A DNA stretch of 64,000 nt from Pseudomonadota bacterium. Its GTDB lineage: Bacteria; Myxococcota_A; UBA796; GCA-2862545. The translations under genes were made by a program, and so were the position numbers. Location of the stretch: positions 23,014 through 87,013 of the forward strand of contig CANNIZ010000019.1 of assembly GCA_947505245.1 (NCBI GenBank). Reading direction: 5' to 3'. How positions within the stretch are numbered: the stretch's first letter is position 1; each line of letters opens with the position of its first letter. Under the pieces are notes generated by a model. That model saw only the letters and a list, made by a program, of their open reading frames with translations. It made no database searches and was not told the origin of the DNA. Positions 53,063 through 60,963 of this stretch are shown piece after piece.

Positions 53063-53579
53063 TCGGCGACAACGACAGCTGCCCGAGGTCGGCAAGATTC
53101 TCGACGAGCCGGTAGCCGATCTGCGCGAGGTCCTGCAGCCCGCGAAGCCGCTCGAGCATGAAGGCGACGTCGCGATCGTCGGGGTGCTTCTTCTGCGCTT
53201 CTTCGAGGACCTCGACCGCCTTCTTGAACCGCTCGACGGCGCGCCCGACGAGGCGAAGCTCGCGCTCGCGGACGATGCGGCGGATGATCGCCCAGAGGTC
53301 GGTCTCGGCGATGTAGCGCCGCTTGCGATCGGTGGAGAGGGGGTCGCGCGAGGCGAGGCCCCACTGCATGAGCTCCTGCAGCGACATGCTGACCATGCCC
53401 GCCGAAAGCTCGGTCTCTTCGGCGATCACGTCGGCCGACACGGGCTCGATCGACAGGTACAGCAGCGTCCAGATCCGCCCCATCGAGGCTTTGAAGCCCC
53501 AGAAGCTGATGATCTCGGCCATCGTGTCGGCCGACAGCCGAACCGCCATGCGCCGCGCGTCGCGGGAGTTTTCGTTCAT
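53034..53579 (-). CDS. GbsR/MarR-like transcriptional regulator
   Basis: 181 residues from ATG 53579 (MNENSRDARR). Winged helix of GbsR type: FWGFKASMGRIWTLLYLS, then ADVIAEETELSAGMVSMSLQ and a wing around RDPLSTDRKRRYI. Residues 95-181 are helical (RELRLVGRAVERFKKAVEVL), a dimerisation or sensing part. It stands 266 bp from the start of the divergent menaquinone operon, with a dyad between them. Longer readings run into the dispersed repeat. The 3' end overlaps the LysR gene. Confidence 0.85.
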   Translation of the reverse strand: MNENSRDARRMAVRLSADTMAEIISFWGFKASMGRIWTLLYLSIEPVSADVIAEETELSAGMVSMSLQELMQWGLASRDPLSTDRKRRYIAETDLWAIIRRIVRERELRLVGRAVERFKKAVEVLEEAQKKHPDDRDVAFMLERLRGLQDLAQIGYRLVENLADLGQLSLSPIRGALSRLS

Positions 53580-53660
53580 GCAAGCACCGCAACGACCGCT
53601 TCGGGGGCGGCAGTGAGCGCGCGCGGAGCCCGCCCGTGGCGGATCAGCGCAGCGCGCGCG
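53578..53660 (+). repeat. Dispersed 83-bp repeat, copy 2 (start of the GbsR-like gene)
   Basis: Matches copy 1 (39081-39163) at 71 of 83 positions without gaps, including the terminal 43 bp at 42 of 43. It begins ATGCAAGC where the divergent GbsR-like start codon lies. The 116 bp beyond it (53661-53776) have no gene; they are AT-rich near 53740 and lead to the dyad at 53777. Confidence 0.8.
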
Positions 53661-53776
53661 TCGATAGGAAGCTTGCGCGGTCGTGAGGAGCGCGCAGCGA
53701 GCAGAGCGAGCGTAGTCATGTCTTTCATCGCCGCTGAAACCTCGCGTACTTAGGGTAACGCACGGAATTCGGACTA

Positions 53777-53799
53777 TCAATGTTTTCAGAAACGATTGA
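53777..53799. promoter_or_regulatory. 23-bp imperfect dyad between the GbsR-like gene and the menaquinone operon
   Basis: TCAATGTTTTC and GAAACGATTGA around a central A; 9 of 11 positions are symmetric. It lies 47 bp before the polyprenyl synthase start and is AT-rich in a GC-rich region, the look of a MarR/GbsR-class operator. It could let the divergent regulator control menaquinone synthesis. Confidence 0.45.
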
Positions 53800-53845
53800 A
53801 ATCTCAAGTCGGGAGGTTAGGGTTTGCAGCAAGACAGGAGCACCC

Positions 53846-54889
53846 ATGGACGGAACGGTCGGTCTGCTTTCCGACCCGCTTGGCGGGACGGGTCGCCGTG
53901 CGCGCCCGGCCGGGGTGGTCGCTGGCTCGCCGCTCACGCGAATCGCAGGCCCGGCAGACGCGTTGGCGTGGGTCGCGGACGATCTGCTCGTCGCGGAGAC
54001 CACGCTCCGGGAGCTGATCCATTCGGACGTCGCAGCTGTGCCCCAGGTGGCAGGCTGGCTCGCGGACGCGGGCGGCAAGCGGTTGCGTCCAGCGCTCGCC
54101 GCGTTGGGCGCGCGCGCCGTCGGCTACGATCGGCCGTACACGCGCCTGATCTGCGCAGGTGAGCTGATTCACCTCGGGTCGCTGCTGCACGACGACGTGG
54201 TGGATGACGGCGCGATGCGGCGGGGTCGACCGGCCGCGCACGTCGTACACGGGAACGCGGTCACCGTGTTGACGGGAGATTTCTGCCTCGCGCGCGCCGT
54301 GCTGCTCGCAGCCGAAGAGGGGGGGCACACCTGTGTGACCGAGCTCGCGCGCGCCGTCACGGAGATGGCCGAAGGCGAGGTGCTGCAGCTGCGGCACGCA
54401 GGCGACCTTTCGACCGATCGCGAAGCGTACTTCGAGGTGATCGACCGCAAGTCGGCCGCGCTGATCGCGTGGTGCTGCGCTTCGGGCGCGTGGGCCGCCG
54501 GCAAGCCCGAGCTCGCCGCGGCGCTCGAGCGGTTCGGGCGCGGGGTGGGCGTCGCGTTCCAGATCACCGACGACGTGCTCGATTACGCGTCCGGGACTGG
54601 AAAGTCGCCCGGCGCCGACCTCCGTCAGCGCAAGGTCACGCTGCCGCTCATCTTCGCGATGGAGGCCGATCCGGGCCTGCGCGACGTGCTCGCTCTGGGC
54701 GACCCCGATGCGTCCGCGGTGCCTGGGTTGCTGGAGCGGGTGCGCGCGACGGGCGCGCTCGACCGCGCTCAGCAAGAGGCCCAGGAGCGCGTGGAGGATG
54801 CGCTCGCGGCCCTCGGCGACCTCCCCGCGGGCACCGGCCGCGACGCGCTCGGCGCGTTGGGACGGTACCTCGTCGAGCGATCTATATGA
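53846..54889 (+). CDS. Polyprenyl diphosphate synthase (menaquinone side chain)
   Basis: 347 residues from ATG 53846 (AGGAG upstream). Trans-prenyltransferase motifs: GGKRLRPALAALGA, first Asp-rich motif LLHDDVVDDGAMRRGRP and second ITDDVLDYASGTGK, each coordinating Mg and diphosphate. Length fits hepta- to decaprenyl synthases. The first gene of an operon with ubiX, mqnE and mqnAC, so it probably makes the isoprenoid tail of menaquinone. The stop overlaps the ubiX start (ATGA). Confidence 0.9.
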   Translation: MDGTVGLLSDPLGGTGRRARPAGVVAGSPLTRIAGPADALAWVADDLLVAETTLRELIHSDVAAVPQVAGWLADAGGKRLRPALAALGARAVGYDRPYTRLICAGELIHLGSLLHDDVVDDGAMRRGRPAAHVVHGNAVTVLTGDFCLARAVLLAAEEGGHTCVTELARAVTEMAEGEVLQLRHAGDLSTDREAYFEVIDRKSAALIAWCCASGAWAAGKPELAAALERFGRGVGVAFQITDDVLDYASGTGKSPGADLRQRKVTLPLIFAMEADPGLRDVLALGDPDASAVPGLLERVRATGALDRAQQEAQERVEDALAALGDLPAGTGRDALGALGRYLVERSI

Positions 54890-55458
54890 CCCGAATGAAG
54901 CTCGTCGTCGGCGTCTCCGGCGCGTCCGGGCACGTGTACGCTCAGCGCCTGCTGATGTGGCTCGCCGACCAGGGCCGCGCCGCCGGCGTCGAGACGCACC
55001 TCGTGTTCAGCAAGTACGGACGCCTCGTGTGGGACCACGAGATCGGCACCGACCCGAAGTCGTTCGACTTCCCGCTGTACAGCGCGGGCGACATGACGGC
55101 ACCGTTCGCGTCGGGCTCCGCGCGGTTCGACGCGTGCGTGATCGTCCCGTGCTCAGCCGGTCAGCTCGGGCGCATCGCGCATGGCGTATCGACCGACCTC
55201 GTCGGGCGCGCGGCCGACGTGATGCTCAAGGAGCGCAAGCGGCTGGTGCTCGTGCTGCGCGAGTCGCCGTACTCGCTTGTGCACCTGCGCAACATGACCG
55301 CCGTGACCGAAGCGGGCGGCATCGTGATGCCCGCGTCCCCGTCGTTTTACAGTAAGCCCGCGACGACGGAGGCGGTCGTGGATACCGTCACGGCGCGGAT
55401 CCTCGATTTGATCGGACTCGACAACGACCAGATGGCGCGTTGGAAGGGGATGCCATGA
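54886..55458 (+). CDS. ubiX: UbiX-family flavin prenyltransferase
   Basis: 190 residues from ATG 54886. Motifs: VVGVSGASGHVYAQRLL (phosphate/FMN site), VIVPCSAGQLGRIAHGVSTD, RAADVMLKERKRLVLVLRE and TEAGGIVMPASPSFY. Attaches a dimethylallyl group to FMN, giving the prenylated cofactor used by UbiD-type decarboxylases. In the futalosine pathway a UbiD-like enzyme decarboxylates 1,4-dihydroxy-6-naphthoate, so ubiX belongs here. Overlaps neighbours on both sides by 4 nt. Confidence 0.92.
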   Translation: MTRMKLVVGVSGASGHVYAQRLLMWLADQGRAAGVETHLVFSKYGRLVWDHEIGTDPKSFDFPLYSAGDMTAPFASGSARFDACVIVPCSAGQLGRIAHGVSTDLVGRAADVMLKERKRLVLVLRESPYSLVHLRNMTAVTEAGGIVMPASPSFYSKPATTEAVVDTVTARILDLIGLDNDQMARWKGMP

Positions 55459-56585
55459 ACACGGAAATGACGACATTCTCCCACGTCGCGCGCGACGCGC
55501 TCGCCGCCGCCGACCTCGGCGACCTGCGCGACAAGGTGCTGCTCGGCCAGCGCTTGTCGTTCGAGGACGGGATGCGGCTGTTCGAGTGCCGCGACATCGC
55601 GGCGGTCGGCGCGCTCGCGAACCACGTCCGCGAGCGGCTGCACGGCGACCTCACGTACTTCAACCGCAACCTGCATGTGAACGCGACGAACGTCTGCGAG
55701 GCGAACTGCATCTTCTGCAGCTTCGCGCGCTTGAAGACGGGCGACAAAGACGCGTACACCATGACGATCGATCAGGCGGTCGGCCGCGTGCGCGCGCTCA
55801 AGGACGAGCTCGTCACCGAAGTTCACATCGTGAACGGGCTCAACCCCGACGTGCCGTTCAGCTACTACACGGACCTGCTGCGGGCGATCAAGGAAGAGCG
55901 TCCGGACATCCACATCAAGGGCTTCACCGCGGTCGAGATCGCGTACTATGCCGAGAAGTACGACATGACCGTGCGCGGCGTGTTGGAGGCGTTGGTGGAA
56001 GCGGGCCTCGGCTCCCTGCCCGGTGGCGGCGCGGAGATCTTCGCGACGCGCGCCCGCAAGAAGCTTTGCGCCGACAAGGTCGACGCGGACGGCTGGCTCG
56101 GCGTGCACCGCATCGCGCACCAGATGGGGCTGCGAAGCAACTGCACGATGTTGTTCGGCCACATCGAGAAGACCGAGGAGCGCGTCGATCACCTGCTCCG
56201 CCTGCGCGGACTGCAGGACGAGACGCGCGGCTTCCAGACGTTCATCCCGCTCGCGTTCCACAACGAGAACAACCGCCTGCAGCGCCTTCCCGGCCCCACC
56301 GGCCACGACAGCCTGCGCACCCTCGCGGTCGCGCGGCTCATGCTCGACAACATTCCGCACATCAAGGCGTACTGGCCGATGCTCGGCGTGAAGCTCGCGC
56401 AGATCTCGCTCTCGTTCGGCGTGAACGACCTCGACGGCACCGTCCGCGAGGAGCGCATCTACCACATGGCCGGCGCCAAGACGCCGCAGGAGCTGACCCG
56501 CGCGGATCTGGTCGAGCTCATCCGTCGCGCGGGCCGCATCCCGGTCGAGCGCGACACCCACTACAACGTCATTTGCGAGGCATGA
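55455..56585 (+). CDS. mqnE: Aminofutalosine synthase (radical SAM)
   Basis: 376 residues. The radical-SAM cluster motif is NVCEANCIFCSFARLK (CxxxCxxC). Downstream: NPDVPFSYYTDLLRAIKEE, GLGSLPGGGAEIF and HIEKTEERVDHLLRLR, which match MqnE rather than MqnC. It joins 3-[(1-carboxyvinyl)oxy]benzoate, made by MqnA, to S-adenosylmethionine to give aminofutalosine. The start at 55455 overlaps ubiX's stop, and the stop overlaps the start of the MqnA-MqnC fusion. Methionine codons at 55461 and 55470 are less likely starts. Confidence 0.93.
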   Translation: MNTEMTTFSHVARDALAAADLGDLRDKVLLGQRLSFEDGMRLFECRDIAAVGALANHVRERLHGDLTYFNRNLHVNATNVCEANCIFCSFARLKTGDKDAYTMTIDQAVGRVRALKDELVTEVHIVNGLNPDVPFSYYTDLLRAIKEERPDIHIKGFTAVEIAYYAEKYDMTVRGVLEALVEAGLGSLPGGGAEIFATRARKKLCADKVDADGWLGVHRIAHQMGLRSNCTMLFGHIEKTEERVDHLLRLRGLQDETRGFQTFIPLAFHNENNRLQRLPGPTGHDSLRTLAVARLMLDNIPHIKAYWPMLGVKLAQISLSFGVNDLDGTVREERIYHMAGAKTPQELTRADLVELIRRAGRIPVERDTHYNVICEA

Positions 56586-58471
56586 CCATGCGAAAGACCA
56601 TCGCGAGCGTCGGCTACCTCAACGCGTGGCCGCTCACGTCCAAGATCGACCGGTCCCAGTTCCGGCTGATCGCCGACCACCCGTCCGCGGTCGCCCGCAT
56701 GCTGGAAGACGGCGTCGTCGATCTCGCGCTGGTGCCTGTGGCGTCTGTGCTCGGCGGAAAGGACCTCCGCGTGTTGCCCGGCTACGCGATCGGCGCGGAC
56801 GGTCCCGTCCACAGCGTGCTCGTCGTCGCCGAGACGCCGATGGAGCAGTGGACCGAGCTCGTGCTCGACGGCTCGTCGCGCACGTCCGCGATGCTCGCGA
56901 AGCTGCTCGTCGCGGGCCCGTGGAAGGCGCACCTGCGCGACGATCTCGTCGTGCGCGAGGTGGAAGCCGGCACTGGCGTTCACACCGCCCGTGGCACCGT
57001 CGCGAGCCTCGTGATCGGCGACGCCGCGCGCGATCTTCCGGAGCGGCTCTCGGTTCGCGTCGACCTCGCCGAGGCGTGGAAGGCGTGGACGGGGCTGCCG
57101 TTCGTGTTCGCCGTGTGGGCCGGTCGTCCGGACCTCGACATCGACGTGCGCGGGTCCGTGCGCGAGGCGGGGCGCCAGGGCGTGGACGCGATCGACGCCG
57201 ATTACGTCGGTGAGGAGCATCGCTACCTCACCCAGAACCTGCGCTACACGTTCGACGACCGCGCGATGATGGGTCTGCGGCGGTTCGCCGCCCTCGCGCG
57301 CAAAGCGGGCCTCGCCAAGACCGACGAGATCAAGCTCTATGGCCCGCCGCTCAAGCTCGTGAAGCGCGCGACTGACCTCGACACGCTGCTCGACAAAGGC
57401 GCCAAAGGCGAGCGCCTGACGTTCGACGAGGGCGTGCGCCTGCAGAAGGAGGCGACGATCAGCGACCTCGGCGCCGCCGCGGACCTGCGCCGTCAGGACC
57501 TCCACCCCGGCGACGACGTCACGTACATCATCAGCCGCAACGTGAACTACACGAACGTGTGCGTGGTCGCGTGCAAGTTCTGCGCGTTCTATCGCCCGAA
57601 GAAACACGGCGAGGCGTACGTGCTCTCGCGCGACCAGATGGCCGCGAAGTTCGACGAGCTCGTCGCGTGCGGCGGGATCGAGGTGCTGCTCCAGGGCGGG
57701 CTGCACCCCGAGCTCAAGATCGAGTGGTACGAGGACCTGTTCAAGTGGATCAAGGCGGGTTGGCCGTTGGCGCTACACGCCCTGTCGCCCGAGGAGATCT
57801 ACCACATCGGGACGGTGTCCAACCTCGACCTGCGCACGGTGATCGCGCGCCTGATCGCGGCCGGAATGGACAGCATCCCGGGCGGCGGCGCGGAGATCCT
57901 GGACGACGAGATCCGCAAGAAGATCGCCCCGTTGAAGTCGAGCACGGACGAGTGGCTCGAGTGCATGCGCCAGGCGCACAAGCTCGGCCTGCGCAGCAGC
58001 TCGACGATGATGATGGGCGTCGGCGAGACGGCTGAACATCGCGTGAAGCACCTGCTCCGCCTGCGCGATCTGCAGGACGAGACGGGCGGCTTCACCGCGT
58101 TCATCTGCTGGACGTTCGTTCCCGACAACACCTACGTGAAGCCGAGCGGCAACACGGCGGCCGACTACCTGCGCACGAACGCGGTGTCGCGCCTGTTCCT
58201 GGACAACATCAAGAACGTCCAGGCATCGTGGGTCACGCAGGGGCCTGGCGTCGCGCAGGCGGCGCTGCACATGGGCGCGAACGATTACGGCAGCGTGATG
58301 CTCGAAGAGAACGTCGTGAGCGCCGCGGGAAGCACGTTCGCGATGACGATCGACGAGGTGGAGCGTCACATCCGCGCGGCGGGCTTCGTGCCGGTCCGAC
58401 GCAACATGCGCTACGACCACGTCGGCGGGGCGCTCACCGTCGGGCGGGTGAACGAGATCCGCCTCGCCTGA
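56582..58471 (+). CDS. mqnA/mqnC: MqnA-MqnC fusion: chorismate dehydratase joined to cyclic dehypoxanthine futalosine synthase
   Basis: 629 residues in one frame. Residues 1-255 are MqnA: KTIASVGYLNAWPLTSKI, DGVVDLALVPVASV, FVFAVWAGRP, FDDRAMMGLRRF. These belong to the periplasmic-binding-like chorismate dehydratase, normally a separate gene. Residues about 256-629 are MqnC: radical-SAM motif NVCVVACKFCAFYRPK, GVGETAEHRVKHLLRLRDLQ, YDHVGGALTVGRVNEIRLA. MqnA makes the first intermediate from chorismate; MqnC cyclises dehypoxanthinyl futalosine. The two act at steps 1 and 4 or so, not consecutively. No frameshift or stop separates them. MqnB and MqnD are not in this window. Confidence 0.9.
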   Translation: MTMRKTIASVGYLNAWPLTSKIDRSQFRLIADHPSAVARMLEDGVVDLALVPVASVLGGKDLRVLPGYAIGADGPVHSVLVVAETPMEQWTELVLDGSSRTSAMLAKLLVAGPWKAHLRDDLVVREVEAGTGVHTARGTVASLVIGDAARDLPERLSVRVDLAEAWKAWTGLPFVFAVWAGRPDLDIDVRGSVREAGRQGVDAIDADYVGEEHRYLTQNLRYTFDDRAMMGLRRFAALARKAGLAKTDEIKLYGPPLKLVKRATDLDTLLDKGAKGERLTFDEGVRLQKEATISDLGAAADLRRQDLHPGDDVTYIISRNVNYTNVCVVACKFCAFYRPKKHGEAYVLSRDQMAAKFDELVACGGIEVLLQGGLHPELKIEWYEDLFKWIKAGWPLALHALSPEEIYHIGTVSNLDLRTVIARLIAAGMDSIPGGGAEILDDEIRKKIAPLKSSTDEWLECMRQAHKLGLRSSSTMMMGVGETAEHRVKHLLRLRDLQDETGGFTAFICWTFVPDNTYVKPSGNTAADYLRTNAVSRLFLDNIKNVQASWVTQGPGVAQAALHMGANDYGSVMLEENVVSAAGSTFAMTIDEVERHIRAAGFVPVRRNMRYDHVGGALTVGRVNEIRLA

Positions 58472-58486
58472 CGAGCGGGTTGCGTG

Positions 58487-58522
58487 CCTTGAAAAATTGA
58501 AGCCGCCATCAATTTTTCAAGG
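58487..58522. repeat. Perfect 14-bp AT-rich inverted repeat
   Basis: CCTTGAAAAATTGA (58487-58500) and TCAATTTTTCAAGG (58509-58522) around the 8-nt loop AGCCGCCA. It is 15 bp after the mqnC stop, so it may be a terminator, though a 14-bp A/T-rich stem without a T tract is unusual. It is by far the most AT-rich spot nearby and marks the start of a stretch with gene fragments. Confidence 0.85.
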
Positions 58523-58589
58523 TACACTCGCTGAAAGCTGAAAAGGTCAGCTCTGCTCGTGTCGATTCGGGACGCGCTCCGGCGCTCTC

Positions 58590-58694
58590 CGAGCTGTACG
58601 TCCGGAAGAAGATGTCGAACAGCCGGCGTCCGAACCGCTTCACGACCCAGTCGTCGAAGGCGTCTTCGGAGACGTCGGTCGCCCCCGATAGCAC
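58590..58694 (-). pseudogene. Fragment of an FAD-dependent amine-oxidase/protoporphyrinogen-oxidase-like gene
   Basis: The reverse strand from 58694 encodes a piece with DVSEDAFDDWVVKRFG and RRLFDIFFRTYS, matching a conserved segment of FAD-dependent NAD(P)-binding oxidoreductases of the protoporphyrinogen-oxidase/UDP-galactopyranose-mutase group (feeWvvnRFGrrLfdiFFrtYTE). No FAD-binding N-terminus or C-terminus is nearby in any frame, so about 30 residues of a gene of over 400 remain. The rest of 58523-58719 shows no other gene. Confidence 0.55.
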
Positions 58695-58719
58695 GACCCC
58701 CGGAGAGCCGCACCGCCGG

Positions 58720-59190
58720 CTACTCCGGAGCGGGGGAGTCCGCGGGCGGCGGCTCCTCCACGGGCGCGGGCGGAGACACCGGGACGGGCGGCGAGGTCGC
58801 TTCGATCGGGATGTAGATGGTGTTGCCCTCCACGGTCCATTCGGCAGGCACCTCGAGCACCGTCGGGCCGGGCCGGTCGAACCCGGATTCTCCCTGCTCG
58901 CGCAGCGACTCGATCGGCCCGTACGGGCCCTCGGGGACGTGGACGTTTCCCTGGGGATCCTCGTACGGCACCACCTGGTCGCTCGGGGGCTCGGTGGGCG
59001 CGGTGTTCAGCGTGTCCACGCGCTCTGGCCAGGCGGACGCGGGCTCCGGGTTCGCCGCTCGGGCCGCCGCTTCGGCACAATCCTCCTGGCACTGTCGCGA
59101 GAATATCTCGCATTCCCACGCCGCCCAGGACGGGTCACAGGCGCAATCGCAGTCCTGCGCGAGCGCGGCGGCGACGAGCAGAGCGAACAT
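58720..59190 (-). CDS. Small secreted Cys- and Pro-rich protein
   Basis: 156 residues from ATG 59190 with a perfect GGGAGGTGCGC ribosome site. Signal peptide MFALLVAAALAQ; then a six-Cys cluster (DCDCACDPSWAAWECEIFSR, CQEDC) and an acidic, Pro-rich tail ending PAPVEEPPPADSPAPE. Layout is that of a secreted, disulfide-bonded head on a disordered stalk. Family not recognised. It is divergent from the next plus-strand gene. Confidence 0.75.
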   Translation of the reverse strand: MFALLVAAALAQDCDCACDPSWAAWECEIFSRQCQEDCAEAAARAANPEPASAWPERVDTLNTAPTEPPSDQVVPYEDPQGNVHVPEGPYGPIESLREQGESGFDRPGPTVLEVPAEWTVEGNTIYIPIEATSPPVPVSPPAPVEEPPPADSPAPE

Positions 59191-59333
59191 GCGCACCTCC
59201 CTTGTATCGAACACATCCACCGCGGCGCCCGCCGGGGAGCCGGGAGCCACGGTTCGCTGCGGGGCGCGCGCCGCCGCGCGGGGTTTGCCGGCGGCCGTCC
59301 TCCCGGTGTAGCGTCCGCGCCCGGAGGTGCCCC

Positions 59334-60575
59334 GTGGGCGTGGACTTCAAGTGGCTCGCCGTCGACCGTCAGGAGCGGATCTACGTCCTGTGGGCGGACA
59401 AGTGGGGCGCCCACCCCCACGGCACCTGCCTCGAGGACGCCACGCCCAAGCAGGAGGAGGCCCTGCGCGCGCTGCTCCGGCTCGACGCCCCCGCCGCGGA
59501 GCAGCCCGCGTACGCGTACGCGGCCCGGGACCGCGACGCGCCCACGGTGTTCGCCCGCGACGGCGGCCGCGGCACGCTCACGCTCGCGGACGTGCCGAAG
59601 CGCCTGCGCAAGTTCGTCGCCACGCGCCTCGCGGTCGACGACCCGCCCGCCACGCTCGACGTCGCGGGGATCGACGGCCTCACGTGGCCTGATGAGGCCC
59701 TCCGCGAGCAAGCGTGGGAGCGCGCGTCGGCGCAGATCTGCTCCGCGCGCCGGAGCAGATCTGCGCGCATCCTCGACGGTGACGAGGTCGCGGACGCGGC
59801 CACGGCGAAGCGCGCGCACGTGCAGCAGATCGCCGCCTACCTCGTGGCGGCCGCCGCGCTCGACAGCGAGCCCCAGCCCGACCTGTCGTCCGTGCTCGGG
59901 TCGCTCGCGGCGGCCCCGGTGTTCGCGGGGATCGACACGGCGGGCTGGCCCGCGGCGCTCGACGTGCCCGCGGACCCGGCGTGCCCGCAGTCCCCGCGTG
60001 CGCAGTCGGGCATGGAGGCGTACTTCGCGGTGAAGGTGCTGTGCGCGGCCGCGCCAGCGGAGGCGGAGGCGCTGCGCGCGGCCGTGGAGGGGCTCGTGGC
60101 CGCGCTCACGGCCGCCCTGGACGACCGGCCCCGGGGCTCGGACGCCGGCACGCCGCTCCGCGTGCTCGATTTCGGCGTGGCCACGAACGTCGTGCTCGTC
60201 GCGTTTCCGCCGCCGCCGCGCGCGACCTGGCTCGCCGTCGGTCGCGACGACCGCGTGTTCGTGTTCGTGACGGGCGCGAAGGGCGCGCGCCCAGCCGACG
60301 TGCTCGAGCGCGCCGACGAGGCCGCGCTCGCCGCGCTGCGCCGGGTTCTGTTCGACGACGCGGAGCGGCTCACCGGCCGGGCGAGCTACTACGAGCACCT
60401 GGGCGACGGCGCGCCCGGCGCCTACCTGCTCGCGGGCGGGAAGGGGAGCCTCGCGGGGGCGGACCTGCCCGCGCCGTGGGCCGAGCGCGCCCGCGTCCGC
60501 GCGGTGAGCCACGAGAGCCGGCAGCCCGGCGTGATCGACGTCGGCGCGAGCGTGACGCCGCCCGTCGTCCGGTAG
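59334..60575 (+). CDS. Unknown cytoplasmic protein
   Basis: 413 residues from GTG 59334 (CGGAGG upstream). No signal peptide or membrane span. It has MGVDFKWLAVDRQERIYVLW and, in the second half, VLLAFPPPPRATWLAVGR-like and DRVFVFVTGAKGARPADVL segments that resemble each other, so it may be two copies of one domain. I recognise no family. Codons for SAQICSARRSRSAR (around residue 140) lie in a perfect 16-bp palindrome, possibly a recent insertion. Codon use is GC-extreme even for this genome. Confidence 0.65.
   Translation: MGVDFKWLAVDRQERIYVLWADKWGAHPHGTCLEDATPKQEEALRALLRLDAPAAEQPAYAYAARDRDAPTVFARDGGRGTLTLADVPKRLRKFVATRLAVDDPPATLDVAGIDGLTWPDEALREQAWERASAQICSARRSRSARILDGDEVADAATAKRAHVQQIAAYLVAAAALDSEPQPDLSSVLGSLAAAPVFAGIDTAGWPAALDVPADPACPQSPRAQSGMEAYFAVKVLCAAAPAEAEALRAAVEGLVAALTAALDDRPRGSDAGTPLRVLDFGVATNVVLVAFPPPPRATWLAVGRDDRVFVFVTGAKGARPADVLERADEAALAALRRVLFDDAERLTGRASYYEHLGDGAPGAYLLAGGKGSLAGADLPAPWAERARVRAVSHESRQPGVIDVGASVTPPVVR
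59730..59766. repeat. Perfect 16-bp inverted repeat inside a coding region
   Basis: Left arm 59730-59745 (GCGCAGATCTGCTCCG) and right arm 59751-59766 around CGCGC. Each arm contains its own AGATCT palindrome. The reading frame passes through it without interruption. Confidence 0.9.
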
Positions 60576-60670
60576 CTACCGGTACATCCGGTCGATGCGC
60601 GCCTCCGGGTCGCGGTCGAACGCGCGCAGGAACAGCGCCTGGGCGGGGCGGGGCAGCACGCGGCCGCGGG
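60576..60670 (-). pseudogene. Possible 3' end fragment of a lost gene
   Basis: The reverse strand from about 60661 reads RVLPRPAQALFLRAFDRD and then PEARIDRMYR and a stop at 60578-60576, back-to-back with the stop of the plus-strand gene. It looks like a natural protein C-terminus, but the frame upstream turns to unrelated sequence, so only the tail survives. I cannot name the family. Low confidence. Confidence 0.25.
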
Positions 60671-60689
60671 TCGAACCTGGAGCCGCACA

Positions 60690-60955
60690 CCCACCGTCGC
60701 GCCGAACCACCCTTCTGGCGCACGCACGCGGGCGCGGAGCTCGACCTCCTCGTGACGCGCGGTGCTGTGCGCGTCGGCTTCGAAGTGAAACGCACCACCG
60801 CCCCCAAGGTCACGCCCTCGATGCGCCACGCGCTCGCCGACGTCGAGCTCGCGCACCTGTGGGTGGTGCACGGCGGACACGAGAGCTATCCGCTCGCGCC
60901 ATCGATCACGGGGGTCTCGCTGCTCGACCTCGCACCGATCCTCGAGGGGACGTAG
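60690..60955 (+). pseudogene. C-terminal fragment of a DUF4143 ATPase
   Basis: In frame to the stop at 60953-60955: FWRTHAGAELDLLVTRGAV, RVGFEVKRTTAPKVTPSM, ELAHLWVVHGG and YPLAPSITGVSLLDLAPIL. This is the nuclease-like end of DUF4143 proteins (WRTHAGAEVDLL...GFEIKR...). The AAA domain and the rest of the protein are absent. An intact but distinct relative is at 30966-32120. Confidence 0.7.
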
Positions 60956-60963
60956 GGGAGACG

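Noticed and set aside
55586..58471. 961-codon reading including mqnE antiphase sequence before MqnA
   Set aside because: The first 330 codons are an out-of-frame shadow of mqnE; MqnA begins at 56582 with a stop/start overlap.
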